A stretch of 12,627 nucleotides of DNA, taken from Pseudomonadota bacterium (GTDB lineage: Bacteria > Pseudomonadota > Alphaproteobacteria > Sphingomonadales > Sphingomonadaceae). Where the stretch lies: the NCBI GenBank assembly GCA_023432995.1, contig JAEZES010000210.1, positions 1 to 12,627 of the forward strand, written 5' to 3'. Shown here piece after piece: positions 1 to 6,925 of the stretch; the stretch's first letter is position 1; every line of letters starts with the position of its first letter. A program made the position numbers and the translations under genes. The notes below the pieces were generated by a model, which saw only the letters and a list, made by a program, of their open reading frames with translations, was not told where the DNA came from and searched no databases.

Positions 1-299
1 GCCTGCCACTGCGGCGGCAGGCCGAGGCGCGGGATGCCGGGGACGTAGCCGGCCGAGCCGTAGCGGGCCTCGTCCGGCGCCTCGAAGCGCCGCGCGGGGA
101 AATCGGTCCCGAAGTAGCCCTTGAGCAGCGTGAGCTTCTCGTCGAGCGTCATCTGCGCGAGGGTCTGGGCCGCGCGCTCAGCCGGGGTGCCGCGCGTCTC
201 CGCGGCCGTCACGACAGGCTGCCCGTCCTGCGCCGCGGCCGCGCTTCCGATCGCGAGGGCGAGCCCCGCCGCCAGTTGCATGACGAACCCTGCGCGCAT
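1..299 (-). CDS. Secreted beta-glucosidase-like protein, glycoside hydrolase family 3 (N-terminal part, cut by window edge)
   Basis: About 99 residues are visible before the reading frame runs off the left edge. The first ~22 residues (MRAGFVMQLAAGLALAIGSA, then AAAQ) form a Sec signal peptide with a probable cut after an Ala-rich stretch, so the product should be exported to the periplasm or outer surface. The mature start (ERAAQTLAQMTLDEKLTLL, then a G-Y-F-G segment and VPGIPRLGLPP) matches the opening of bacterial GH3 beta-glucosidases, where a 'MTLxEK' helix precedes the 'IPRLGIP' strand of the first barrel domain. Family members hydrolyse terminal beta-linked glucose or xylose from oligosaccharides. 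The catalytic Asp and the acid/base residue lie outside the window, so activity cannot be judged. The ATG at 299-297 has a strong purine-rich ribosome site (GGGAGGGGAGGGAC) directly upstream. The gene diverges from phoX. Confidence 0.78.
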   Translation of the reverse strand, partial: MRAGFVMQLAAGLALAIGSAAAAQDGQPVVTAAETRGTPAERAAQTLAQMTLDEKLTLLKGYFGTDFPARRFEAPDEARYGSAGYVPGIPRLGLPPQWQ

Positions 300-365
300 C
301 GTCCCTCCCCTCCCGTTTGCGGCAGTTGACCACAAAGCGCCGTCGCGCGCTACCCGCGAGGGGGG

Positions 366-394
366 CTGACAAGGGCCCGTCATTGCGCTGTAGC
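366..394 (+). promoter_or_regulatory. Candidate sigma-70-type promoter of the phoX-like gene
   Basis: CTGACA at 366-371 (five of six matches to the -35 consensus) is followed after 17 bases by TGTAGC at 389-394, a weak -10. Transcription would start near 400, about 40 bases before the chosen phoX ATG. A second, weaker pair (TTGACC at 326-331, GCTACC at 349-354) lies upstream. No Pho-box-like direct repeats were recognised by eye. This is a pattern match only. Confidence 0.3.
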
Positions 395-439
395 AGGGCG
401 CGAGGCCGCGAATCGTCGCGCCGTCGGGAGAGGTCGTCC

Positions 440-1747
440 ATGCTCGCCAGCCGCCGCCGCTTTCTTCATGCCACAGGCACCGCCTTCGCGGCGCTGGCCG
501 CCAACGGCTGTACCCGGGCCGGGTTGGCGACGACCCCGGGAGCGCCTGGCTACGGGCCGCTGCTGACAGACCCTGACGGCCTGATCGACCTGCCGGAGGG
601 GTTTTCCTACCGCATCCTCTCACGCCTCGGCGATGCGATGACTGACGGGGGCACGGTGCCCGACCAGGCCGACGGCATGGGCTGCTTCGACCTCGGCGGC
701 GGCAAGTGGGCGCTGGTGCGCAACCACGAGCTGATGCCCGATCAGGACAACGGCGGCGCCGTCGGTAAGGCCTACGACACGCGCGCGCGGAGCCTGGTGC
801 CGCTTCCCGGCGGGACGACCACGCTGGTGCTCGACGCCGAGACGCTGGCGGTCGAGAAACAGTTCCGCTCGCTCTCGGGCACGATCCGCAACTGCGCCGG
901 CGGGATCACGCCGTGGGGCTCGTGGCTGAGCTGCGAGGAGAACCTCTCCAAGCCCGATGGCAAGATCAACAAGGAGCACGGCTACGTGTTCGAGGTCCCG
1001 GCGACGGCGACCGGACCGGTCGACCCGGTGCCGCTCAAGGCGATGGGGCGGATGAACCACGAGGGCGCCTGCGTCGATCCGGCAACCGGCGTGGTCTACG
1101 AGACTGAAGACCGCGAAGACGGGCTGCTCTATCGCTTCATCCCGAATGTGAACGGACGTCTGGCCGAGGGCGGTCGGCTGCAGGCGTTGGCGATCGACGG
1201 GCTGCCCGACAGTCGCAATTGGGACGGCGTCGCGTTCGCCCCGCAAGCCTGGCAGGCCGTGCGGTGGGTTGATCTCGACAATCCCGAAGCGCCTGACGAC
1301 GACCTGCGCAAGCGCGGCGCGGCGGCCGGCGCCACGCTGTTTGCGCGCGGCGAGGGCATCTGGATGGGCGAGGGCGAGTTCTACTTCGCCTGTACGAGCG
1401 GCGGCGCGGCCAAGCTCGGGCAGATCTTCCGGCTGCGCCCGCAAGCGAGTGGCGCCGACCGGCTGCAACTGTTCTACGAGAGCACGAGCATCGAGCAGTA
1501 CAATTTCGGTGACAACCTGACCGTGGCGCCGAACGGGCACCTCGTGGTGTGCGAGGATCAATACACGAGTGACGTCCACAACCACCTGCGCGGGATCACG
1601 CCCGACGGCGTGGCCTACCCTCTGGCGCTGTCGCGCGCCGACACCGAGTGGGCCGGGGCGTGCTTCTCGCCCGACGGCAAGTGGCTGTTCGTGAACATGT
1701 ATCGCCCGACGCGGACCGTGGCGATTACCGGGCCGTGGATCGCTTGA
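440..1747 (+). CDS. PhoX-type (DUF839) Tat-exported phosphatase-like protein
   Basis: A 435-residue member of the PhoX/DUF839 family, whose characterised members are Ca/Fe-dependent alkaline phosphatases releasing phosphate from organic esters outside the cytoplasm. The N-terminus MLASRRRFLHATGTAFAALA is a twin-arginine signal (SRRRFL); the Cys at residue 24 follows an imperfect lipobox, so lipid anchoring is uncertain. Family motifs are present in order: RNHE (94-97), NCAGG (151-155), TPWGSWLSCEEN (157-168, holding the conserved Cys and Glu), MNHEG (205-209), ETED (221-224), ACTSGG (317-322), CEDQY (371-375) and the C-terminal SPDGKWLFVNMYRPT (410-424). The length fits the short alphaproteobacterial form rather than the ~600-residue Pseudomonas PhoX. 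The start at 440 was chosen because GGGAGAGG lies 6 bases upstream and it puts the Tat motif at residues 4-9; an upstream in-frame ATG at 317 would bury the signal. Substrate is not proven. Confidence 0.86.
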   Translation: MLASRRRFLHATGTAFAALAANGCTRAGLATTPGAPGYGPLLTDPDGLIDLPEGFSYRILSRLGDAMTDGGTVPDQADGMGCFDLGGGKWALVRNHELMPDQDNGGAVGKAYDTRARSLVPLPGGTTTLVLDAETLAVEKQFRSLSGTIRNCAGGITPWGSWLSCEENLSKPDGKINKEHGYVFEVPATATGPVDPVPLKAMGRMNHEGACVDPATGVVYETEDREDGLLYRFIPNVNGRLAEGGRLQALAIDGLPDSRNWDGVAFAPQAWQAVRWVDLDNPEAPDDDLRKRGAAAGATLFARGEGIWMGEGEFYFACTSGGAAKLGQIFRLRPQASGADRLQLFYESTSIEQYNFGDNLTVAPNGHLVVCEDQYTSDVHNHLRGITPDGVAYPLALSRADTEWAGACFSPDGKWLFVNMYRPTRTVAITGPWIA

Positions 1748-2217
1748 AAGATCGCCGCGCGGTCCTGTTCGTCTGTCTCGGGAATATCTGCCGCTCGCCG
1801 CTGGCCGAGGCGGCCTTCCGGCGCGAGGCGGAGCGCTTCGGGCTCGACATCGAGATCGATTCGGCCGGCACTGCCGGCTGGCACGCGGGCAAGCCGCCCG
1901 ACGCGAGGGCGTGCAGCGTGGCCCGATCAAAGGGCGCGCCGATCGACCATGTGCGGGCCCGGCAGATCGTGACCGCCGACTATCGCCGCTTCACGCACAT
2001 CTTCGCGCTCGACGCGGATAATCTGGCGACGGTCCGCGCCCGCGCGCCGGCTCGCACGACCGCGCAGATCGCTCTTCTGCTCGACTGCGTGCCAGGGCGC
2101 GAAGGCCAGGCGGTGGCCGACCCGTACTACGGCGACGCAGCCGGCTTCGAGGCGACCTGGCGGGAGGTCAGCGAAGCCGCGCGGGCGCTCGCTGAACGGC
2201 TGGCGGTGTCGGACTAG
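1744..2217 (+). CDS. Low-molecular-weight protein-tyrosine phosphatase
   Basis: A cytoplasmic phosphatase of 157 residues, the normal family length. The P-loop VCLGNICRSP gives nucleophile Cys11 and phosphate-binding Arg17 (C-X5-R-S), and the general-acid Asp is in ADPYYG (Asp126) near the C-terminus. These enzymes dephosphorylate protein phosphotyrosine; bacterial relatives often act on BY-kinases of polysaccharide export, though no kinase is nearby. The start is taken as TTG at 1744, which forms a TTGA overlap with the stop of the phoX-like gene and suggests translational coupling. A GTG at 1735 is the alternative and would add three residues. No clear Shine-Dalgarno is seen. The 3' end meets cysQ head-on, and both stop codons share one CTAG. 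Confidence 0.93.
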   Translation: MKDRRAVLFVCLGNICRSPLAEAAFRREAERFGLDIEIDSAGTAGWHAGKPPDARACSVARSKGAPIDHVRARQIVTADYRRFTHIFALDADNLATVRARAPARTTAQIALLLDCVPGREGQAVADPYYGDAAGFEATWREVSEAARALAERLAVSD

Positions 2218-2957
2218 GCCCGGTCGAGCGCGCGGACTGCGTCGAGCACCGGCTCGGCCCATTCCGGCCGGCAGATCAGCAGGTCGGGCAGCCAGGTATC
2301 GCGGTTGTTGTAGGTCAGCGGGCTGCCGTCGATGCGCGAGCAGTGCAGGCCTTGCGCCCGCGCCACCGCGACCGGGGCGCAGTTGTCCCATTCGTACTGG
2401 CCGCCCGAGTGCAGGTAGATCTCGGCCTCGCCGAGCACGACCGCCATCGCCTTGGCCCCGGCCGAACCCATTGGCACCAGCTCGCCGCCGAGCGCTTTGG
2501 CGACCGCGAGGGCCTCGGCGGCCGGGCGGGTGCGGCTCACGAGCAGGCGCGGCGGTCCCTCGTGCCTGGTCCGCGCGACGGGCTGGTCGGTGCGCAGGAC
2601 CACGCCCCCGTCGAGCCCGGGCAGTGCGACGGCGCCGACCGCGGCCACGCCGTCGATCGCCAGGCCGACATGGACCGCCCAGTCGCTCCGCGCCTCGCCG
2701 AATTCGCGGGTCCCGTCGAGCGGGTCGATGATCCACACGCGCGACTTGCCGAGGCGCTCCTCGGTGTCCTTGCTTTCCTCGGACAGGACGCCGTCGTCGG
2801 GCCGCTCGGCTGCGAGGTGCCTGACCAGGAAGCGGTTGGCGAGCGCGTCACCGGCGTCTCCGAGCGATTTGCCGTCGAGTCCGCCGCTCGCGCGCAGGTC
2901 GAGCAGCCTGCGGCCCGCGCCTTCGGCCAGCGACGCCGCCAGCTCGGCGTCGGTCAC
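2214..2957 (-). CDS. cysQ: CysQ-type 3'(2'),5'-bisphosphate nucleotidase (inositol monophosphatase superfamily)
   Basis: The product hydrolyses 3'-phosphoadenosine 5'-phosphate (PAP) to AMP and phosphate, removing the by-product of PAPS reduction. It is a Mg-dependent cytoplasmic enzyme of the IMPase fold. Visible motifs are GVLSEES (56-62, metal-binding Glu), WIIDPLDGTREF (75-86, the metal-binding DPLDGT signature) and GGQYEWDNCAP (185-195, the WD motif). The length of 247 residues is normal. The start is taken as GTG at 2957, because it makes a GTGA overlap with the cysNC stop and gives the usual CysQ opening TDAELAA. An ATG at 2972 in the same frame would add five residues. Position after cysD-cysNC supports the sulfate-assimilation role. 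Related IMPase-fold enzymes such as inositol phosphatases are the less likely alternative. Confidence 0.9.
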   Translation of the reverse strand: MTDAELAASLAEGAGRRLLDLRASGGLDGKSLGDAGDALANRFLVRHLAAERPDDGVLSEESKDTEERLGKSRVWIIDPLDGTREFGEARSDWAVHVGLAIDGVAAVGAVALPGLDGGVVLRTDQPVARTRHEGPPRLLVSRTRPAAEALAVAKALGGELVPMGSAGAKAMAVVLGEAEIYLHSGGQYEWDNCAPVAVARAQGLHCSRIDGSPLTYNNRDTWLPDLLICRPEWAEPVLDAVRALDRA

Positions 2958-4888
2958 AGATCCGGTGCCCATTCGCCGAGCAGGCGGTTTACGATCTGGT
3001 CGGCTGCGTCCTCAGGGCTAGACGCCGTCGTGTCTATGCGGATCTCGGGGTTTTCCGGCCGCTCGTACGGGCTGTCGATGCCGGTGAAATTGGCTAGCTG
3101 GCCGGCGCGGGCCTTCTTGTACAGGCCCTTGACGTCGCGCTGCTCGGGGACCTCGAGCGGTGTGTCGACGAAGATCTCGAGGAATTCGCCTTCGGGCAGC
3201 ATCGAGCGGACCAGCTCGCGTTCGGCGCGAAACGGGCTGATGAACGCGGTCAGCACGATCAGCCCGGCATCGGTCATCAGCTTGGCCACTTCGCCGACCC
3301 GGCGGATGTTCTCGATCCGGTCGGCCTCGGTGAAGCCGAGATCCTTGTTGAGACCGTGGCGCACGTTGTCGCCGTCGAGCAGGAAGGTGTGCCGCCCGGC
3401 CGCGTGGAGTTTCTTCTCGACCAGGTTGGCGATGGTCGACTTGCCCGAGCCCGACAGCCCGGTGAACCACAGCACTGCCGGCTGCTGGCCCTTGAGCGCG
3501 GCGTGCGCTTCGCGGCTGACCTCGAGCGCCTGCCAGTGGACGTTCTGCGCCCGGCGCAGGCAGAAACGGATCAGCCCGGCGCCGACCGTGGCGTTGGTCA
3601 GCTTGTCGATCAGGATGAACCCGCCGAGCTCGCGGCTCTCGTGGTACGGTTCGAACACGATCGGCTTGTCGGTCGTGACCTTGCACACGCCGATCGCGTT
3701 GAGCGCCAGCGTCTTCGCGGCGAGGTGCGACCCCGCCCCGGACGGATCGTTGACGTTGACCTCGTGGTCGGGCTCGGCGATCGCCGCGCTCACCGTCTGC
3801 GTCGCCAGCTTGAGCCAGTAGCCGCGGCCGGGAATCAGGTTGTCGTCGCTCATCCACACGATCGTTGCTTCGAACTGGTCCGCCGCCTGCGGCGGGGCGG
3901 CGGCGGCGGCGAGCACGTCGCCGCGGCTGCAGTCGATCTCGTCGGCCAGCGTCAGCGTGACCGACTGGCCGGCGACCGCCCTGTCGAGCTCGCCGTCGAA
4001 CGTGACGATGCTCCTGACCGTGCTGGTCTTGCCCGATGGCAGCACCCGCACGAGATCGCCCGGCTTGACCGTGCCGCCGGCGACCTGCCCGGCGAAGCCG
4101 CGGAAATCGAGGTTCGGCCGGTTGACCCACTGCACCGGCATCCGGAACGGCCGCTGCTGCGCGGCGACACCCTCGATCTCGACCGTCTCGAGGTGCTCGA
4201 TCAGGCTCGGTCCGCGATACCAGGGCGTGTTGGGCGAGGGCGCGGCGGTGATGTTGTCGCCCTTGAACCCGCTGATCGGGATCGGGGTGAAGTCGGCGAT
4301 GCCGATGCTCCCGGCGAACTCGCGGTAGTCGGCGACGATGTCGTCGAACACCTGTTGCGAGTAGTCGACCAGGTCCATCTTGTTGACCGCCAGCACCAGG
4401 TGGCGGATGCCGAGCAGGTGCGCGAGGTACGAGTGGCGCCGGGTCTGCACCAGCACGCCCTTGCGCGCGTCGACCAGGATCACCGCAAGGTCGGCGGTGC
4501 TCGCGCCGGTGACCATGTTGCGCGTGTACTGCTCGTGGCCCGGGGTGTCGGCGACGATGAACTTGCGTTTCTCGGTCGCGAAGAAGCGGTAGGCGACGTC
4601 GATCGTGATACCCTGCTCGCGTTCGGCGGCGAGCCCGTCGACGAGCAGCGCGAAGTCGATCGCCTGCCCTTGCGTGCCGACCTTCTTCGAGTCCGCCTCG
4701 AGCGCGGCGAGCTGGTCCTCGAAGATCATCTTGCTGTCGTAGAGCAGCCGTCCGATCAGCGTGGACTTGCCATCGTCGACGGAGCCGCAGGTGATGAAGC
4801 GCAGCAGGCCCTTGTTCTGGTGCAGGTCGAGGTAGGCCTCGATGTCCTCGGCGATGAGCGCGTCGGCGACGTAGGCGGGGTCGATCAT
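2954..4888 (-). CDS. cysNC: Bifunctional sulfate adenylyltransferase subunit 1 / adenylylsulfate kinase
   Basis: A fused enzyme of 644 residues. The N-terminal ~450 residues are the EF-Tu-like GTPase CysN, which couples GTP hydrolysis to APS formation by CysD. Its G motifs are GSVDDGKST (35-43), REQGITID (90-97), DTPGH (114-118) and NKMD (169-172), followed by the beta-barrel domains. The C-terminal ~180 residues are APS kinase, making PAPS from APS and ATP: P-loop GLSGSGKST (477-485), LDGDNVRHGL (504-513), FISPFR (549-554) and KGLYKKARAG (587-596). All key residues look intact. The ATG overlaps the cysD stop by one base (TGATG), and the stop overlaps the cysQ start, so the three genes are probably translated from one mRNA. 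The fusion is common in proteobacteria, including sphingomonads. Confidence 0.96.
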   Translation of the reverse strand: MIDPAYVADALIAEDIEAYLDLHQNKGLLRFITCGSVDDGKSTLIGRLLYDSKMIFEDQLAALEADSKKVGTQGQAIDFALLVDGLAAEREQGITIDVAYRFFATEKRKFIVADTPGHEQYTRNMVTGASTADLAVILVDARKGVLVQTRRHSYLAHLLGIRHLVLAVNKMDLVDYSQQVFDDIVADYREFAGSIGIADFTPIPISGFKGDNITAAPSPNTPWYRGPSLIEHLETVEIEGVAAQQRPFRMPVQWVNRPNLDFRGFAGQVAGGTVKPGDLVRVLPSGKTSTVRSIVTFDGELDRAVAGQSVTLTLADEIDCSRGDVLAAAAAPPQAADQFEATIVWMSDDNLIPGRGYWLKLATQTVSAAIAEPDHEVNVNDPSGAGSHLAAKTLALNAIGVCKVTTDKPIVFEPYHESRELGGFILIDKLTNATVGAGLIRFCLRRAQNVHWQALEVSREAHAALKGQQPAVLWFTGLSGSGKSTIANLVEKKLHAAGRHTFLLDGDNVRHGLNKDLGFTEADRIENIRRVGEVAKLMTDAGLIVLTAFISPFRAERELVRSMLPEGEFLEIFVDTPLEVPEQRDVKGLYKKARAGQLANFTGIDSPYERPENPEIRIDTTASSPEDAADQIVNRLLGEWAPDL

Positions 4889-5790
4889 CAGAAGTACCCC
4901 TCCTGCTTCTTCTTCTCCATCCCCGCGCCGCCGGCGTCCTTGTCGATCGCGCGGCCCTGGCGCTCGCTGGTAGTGGTCAGCAGCATCTCCTGCACGACCT
5001 CGGGCAGCGTCGCCGCCGTGCTCTCGACCGCGCCGGTCAGCGGGTAGCAGCCAAGCGTGCGGAAACGGATCGAGCGCAGGACCGGCTCCTCGCCGGGCAG
5101 CAGCGGGAAGCGTTCGTCGTCAACCATCAGCAGCAGCCCGTCGCGCTCGACCGTCGGGCGCGGCGCGGCCAAGTAGAGCGGGACGATCTCGATCCCCTCC
5201 TTCATGATGTACTGCCAGATATCGAGCTCGGTCCAGTTGCTGAGCGGGAACACGCGGATGCTCTCGCCCTTGGCCTTCCTGGCGTTGTACAGGTTCCACA
5301 GTTCGGGGCGCTGGTTCTTCGGGTCCCAGCCGTGCGCGGCGCTGCGGAACGAGAAGATCCGCTCCTTTGCCCGGCTCTTCTCCTCGTCGCGCCGCGCGCC
5401 GCCGAACGCCGCGTCGAACTTCCACTTGTCGAGCGCCTGCTTGAGCCCTTCCGTCTTCCACAGGTCGGTGTGCAGCGGGCCGTGGTCGAATGGGTTGATC
5501 CCGCGTTCGAGCGCCTCGGGGTTGTGATAGATCAGCAGCTCCATTCCCGCGGCCTTGGCGGCCTTGTCGCGCAGCGCGTACATGTCGCGGAACTTCCACG
5601 TGGTGTCGACGTGGAGCAGCGGGAAGGGCGGCGGAGCGGGGTGGAACGCCTTGCGGGCGAGGTGCAGCATGACGGCGCTGTCCTTGCCGACCGAGTAAAG
5701 CATCACCGGGTTGTCCGCCTCGGCGACAACCTCGCGCATGATGTGAATGCTCTCCGCCTCGAGACGGTCGAGGTGCGTCAGCCGCTGCAT
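4888..5790 (-). CDS. cysD: Sulfate adenylyltransferase subunit 2 (ATP sulfurylase small subunit)
   Basis: CysD binds ATP and sulfate and forms APS with the help of CysN, the first step of assimilatory sulfate activation. The PP-loop is LYSVGKDSAVMLHLA, with SVGKDS at residues 33-38. Other family blocks are FPLLHVDT, TEGLKQAL, FGGARRDEEKSRAKER, FPLSNWTELDIWQYI, RFRTLGCYPLTGAVES and the C-terminal TTSERQGR with KKKQEGYF. From the ATG at 5790 the protein is 300 residues, matching E. coli CysD (302) and its LTHLxxLEAESIHI opening. An in-frame GTG at 5823 would add 11 unmatched residues. Neither start has a good Shine-Dalgarno. A 67-base gap separates it from the hydrolase gene upstream; no convincing promoter was found there, so read-through from the upstream genes is possible. 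Confidence 0.95.
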   Translation of the reverse strand: MQRLTHLDRLEAESIHIMREVVAEADNPVMLYSVGKDSAVMLHLARKAFHPAPPPFPLLHVDTTWKFRDMYALRDKAAKAAGMELLIYHNPEALERGINPFDHGPLHTDLWKTEGLKQALDKWKFDAAFGGARRDEEKSRAKERIFSFRSAAHGWDPKNQRPELWNLYNARKAKGESIRVFPLSNWTELDIWQYIMKEGIEIVPLYLAAPRPTVERDGLLLMVDDERFPLLPGEEPVLRSIRFRTLGCYPLTGAVESTAATLPEVVQEMLLTTTSERQGRAIDKDAGGAGMEKKKQEGYF

Positions 5791-5857
5791 GGGCGGCAAT
5801 TGCCCACTGCGGGCGTTAATCACAAGTCACACGACGGGGAGAAATTCTTGCAACCCG

Positions 5858-6925
5858 TCAAGCGGGGAAGGGCGTCCATTCCTCGCCCGGCGGCAGTGGA
5901 GCGAAGAGCGCATCGAGCAGGCGCTCGGTCACGGCCTCGGGCGTGGCCGGGTCCCAGCGCGGCGCGTTGTCCTTATCGAGCAGCACCGCGCGCACGCCTT
6001 CGGCGAAATCCGGCCGCATGATCATTCGCGCGGCGAGGCGGTATTCGAGCGCCATCTCCGCGGCAAAGTCGGTGCGGATGCCGGCAAACTGGCGCAGTGC
6101 GACCTTGGCCGTGGTCGGGCACTTGCTCGCGACCGCATGCCGCTCCTTCGCCGCCCACGCGGAGGAGTCTGCGGCCAGCGCGGCAAGGATTTCCTCGAGC
6201 CGGTCGGATGCGAACAGGCGTGCAATCCGCTCGGCGTTGCCCGCGAGGCGCGCAGCCGGCGGCTCCTGGGCGTGCTTGGCCAGGATCGCGGTCATGCGGG
6301 CCGGCTCGGTGGCGATCAGGGCCTTGGCTTCGGCGAGGCGGTCGTGGACGACGTAGTGTGTCGCAAGCCCGGCCCACAGGCACTCGGCCCCGTCGAGCCG
6401 CGCGCCGGTCAGCGCGAGGAACTGGCCGATCCGGCTCGGCAGCCGCGGCAGGTACCAGCCGGTGCCGACGTCGGGGAACAGCCCGATCGCCCCCTCAGGC
6501 ATCGCGAACAGCGTGTTCTCCGTGGCGACGCGCCAGCGGCAAGGCAGCGCGAGACCCACGCCTCCGCCCATCGTCACGCCATCCATGAACGCGACCACCG
6601 GCTTGCGGGAGGTGAACAGCAGATGGTTCATCCGGTACTCGGCGTGGAAGAACGCCCGCCCGGCCGCCCCGCCGTCCTCGAGTGTCGAGCGGCGGACCAT
6701 CGCCACGTCGCCGCCGGCGCAGAAGCCGCGGCCCTCGGCGTGGTCGAGCATCACCGCCTCGACCCCGGGATCATCGCGCCATTCAAGCAGCGCGGCCGAG
6801 ATCGCCTCGCACATCGCGGTGGTCAGGGCGTGCAGGGCCTTGGGGCGGTCGAGCGAGATGCGTCCGACCGCCCCCTCGCGGCGAATCAGCACGTCCGGCT
6901 CACCGTGAGCCTGGCGAACGGTCAT
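5858..6925 (-). CDS. 3-hydroxyisobutyryl-CoA hydrolase (enoyl-CoA hydratase/isomerase superfamily)
   Basis: The product is a 355-residue crotonase-fold thioesterase predicted to release 3-hydroxyisobutyrate from its CoA ester in valine catabolism. The oxyanion-hole motifs are GRGFCAGGD (65-73) and MGGGVGL (119-125). MPEGAIGLFPDVG (142-154) carries the Glu and Asp expected for hydrolase rather than simple hydratase action. SKCPTTAK (267-274) and the C-terminal block FAEGVRAVLLDKDNAPRW (307-324) are diagnostic of the HIBYL-CoA hydrolase branch, as is the length (plain hydratases are ~260). The ATG at 6925 makes an ATGA overlap with the acyl-CoA dehydrogenase stop. Residues 3-10, VRQAHGEP, look like translated dispersed repeat rather than ancestral protein; an in-frame GTG at 6892 is a possible alternative start after that stretch. 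Confidence 0.9.
   Translation of the reverse strand: MTVRQAHGEPDVLIRREGAVGRISLDRPKALHALTTAMCEAISAALLEWRDDPGVEAVMLDHAEGRGFCAGGDVAMVRRSTLEDGGAAGRAFFHAEYRMNHLLFTSRKPVVAFMDGVTMGGGVGLALPCRWRVATENTLFAMPEGAIGLFPDVGTGWYLPRLPSRIGQFLALTGARLDGAECLWAGLATHYVVHDRLAEAKALIATEPARMTAILAKHAQEPPAARLAGNAERIARLFASDRLEEILAALAADSSAWAAKERHAVASKCPTTAKVALRQFAGIRTDFAAEMALEYRLAARMIMRPDFAEGVRAVLLDKDNAPRWDPATPEAVTERLLDALFAPLPPGEEWTPFPA
6901..6924. repeat. Dispersed-repeat-like sequence at the hydrolase start
   Basis: The plus-strand bases CACCGTGAGCCTGGCGAACG (6901-6920) resemble the short GTGAGCCTGTCGAAC-type extragenic repeats common in proteobacterial and sphingomonad genomes, whose translated form is the familiar VRQAHGEP. 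It holds a 5-base inverted repeat, ACCGT (6902-6906) and ACGGT (6918-6922). Only one copy was noticed in this window, so the repeat identity rests on recalled resemblance. Confidence 0.5.

Noticed and set aside
620..1930. 436-codon open frame on the minus strand opposite the phoX-like gene
   Set aside because: Low-complexity Arg/Ala/Pro translation; the opposite strand carries all PhoX motifs.
2343..3821. 492-codon open frame on the plus strand opposite cysQ and cysNC
   Set aside because: Antisense shadow without a domain; both minus-strand genes carry catalytic motifs in order.
3356..5047. 563-codon open frame on the plus strand opposite cysNC
   Set aside because: It is the antisense shadow of a fully motif-supported cysNC/cysD; its translation is rich in Arg, Val and Asp with no recognisable domain, as expected in GC-rich DNA.
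5791..5857. TTGACG or TTGCAA as a -35 box for a cysD promoter
   Set aside because: No acceptable -10 lies 16-18 bases downstream of either, and TTGACG overlaps the hydrolase stop codon.
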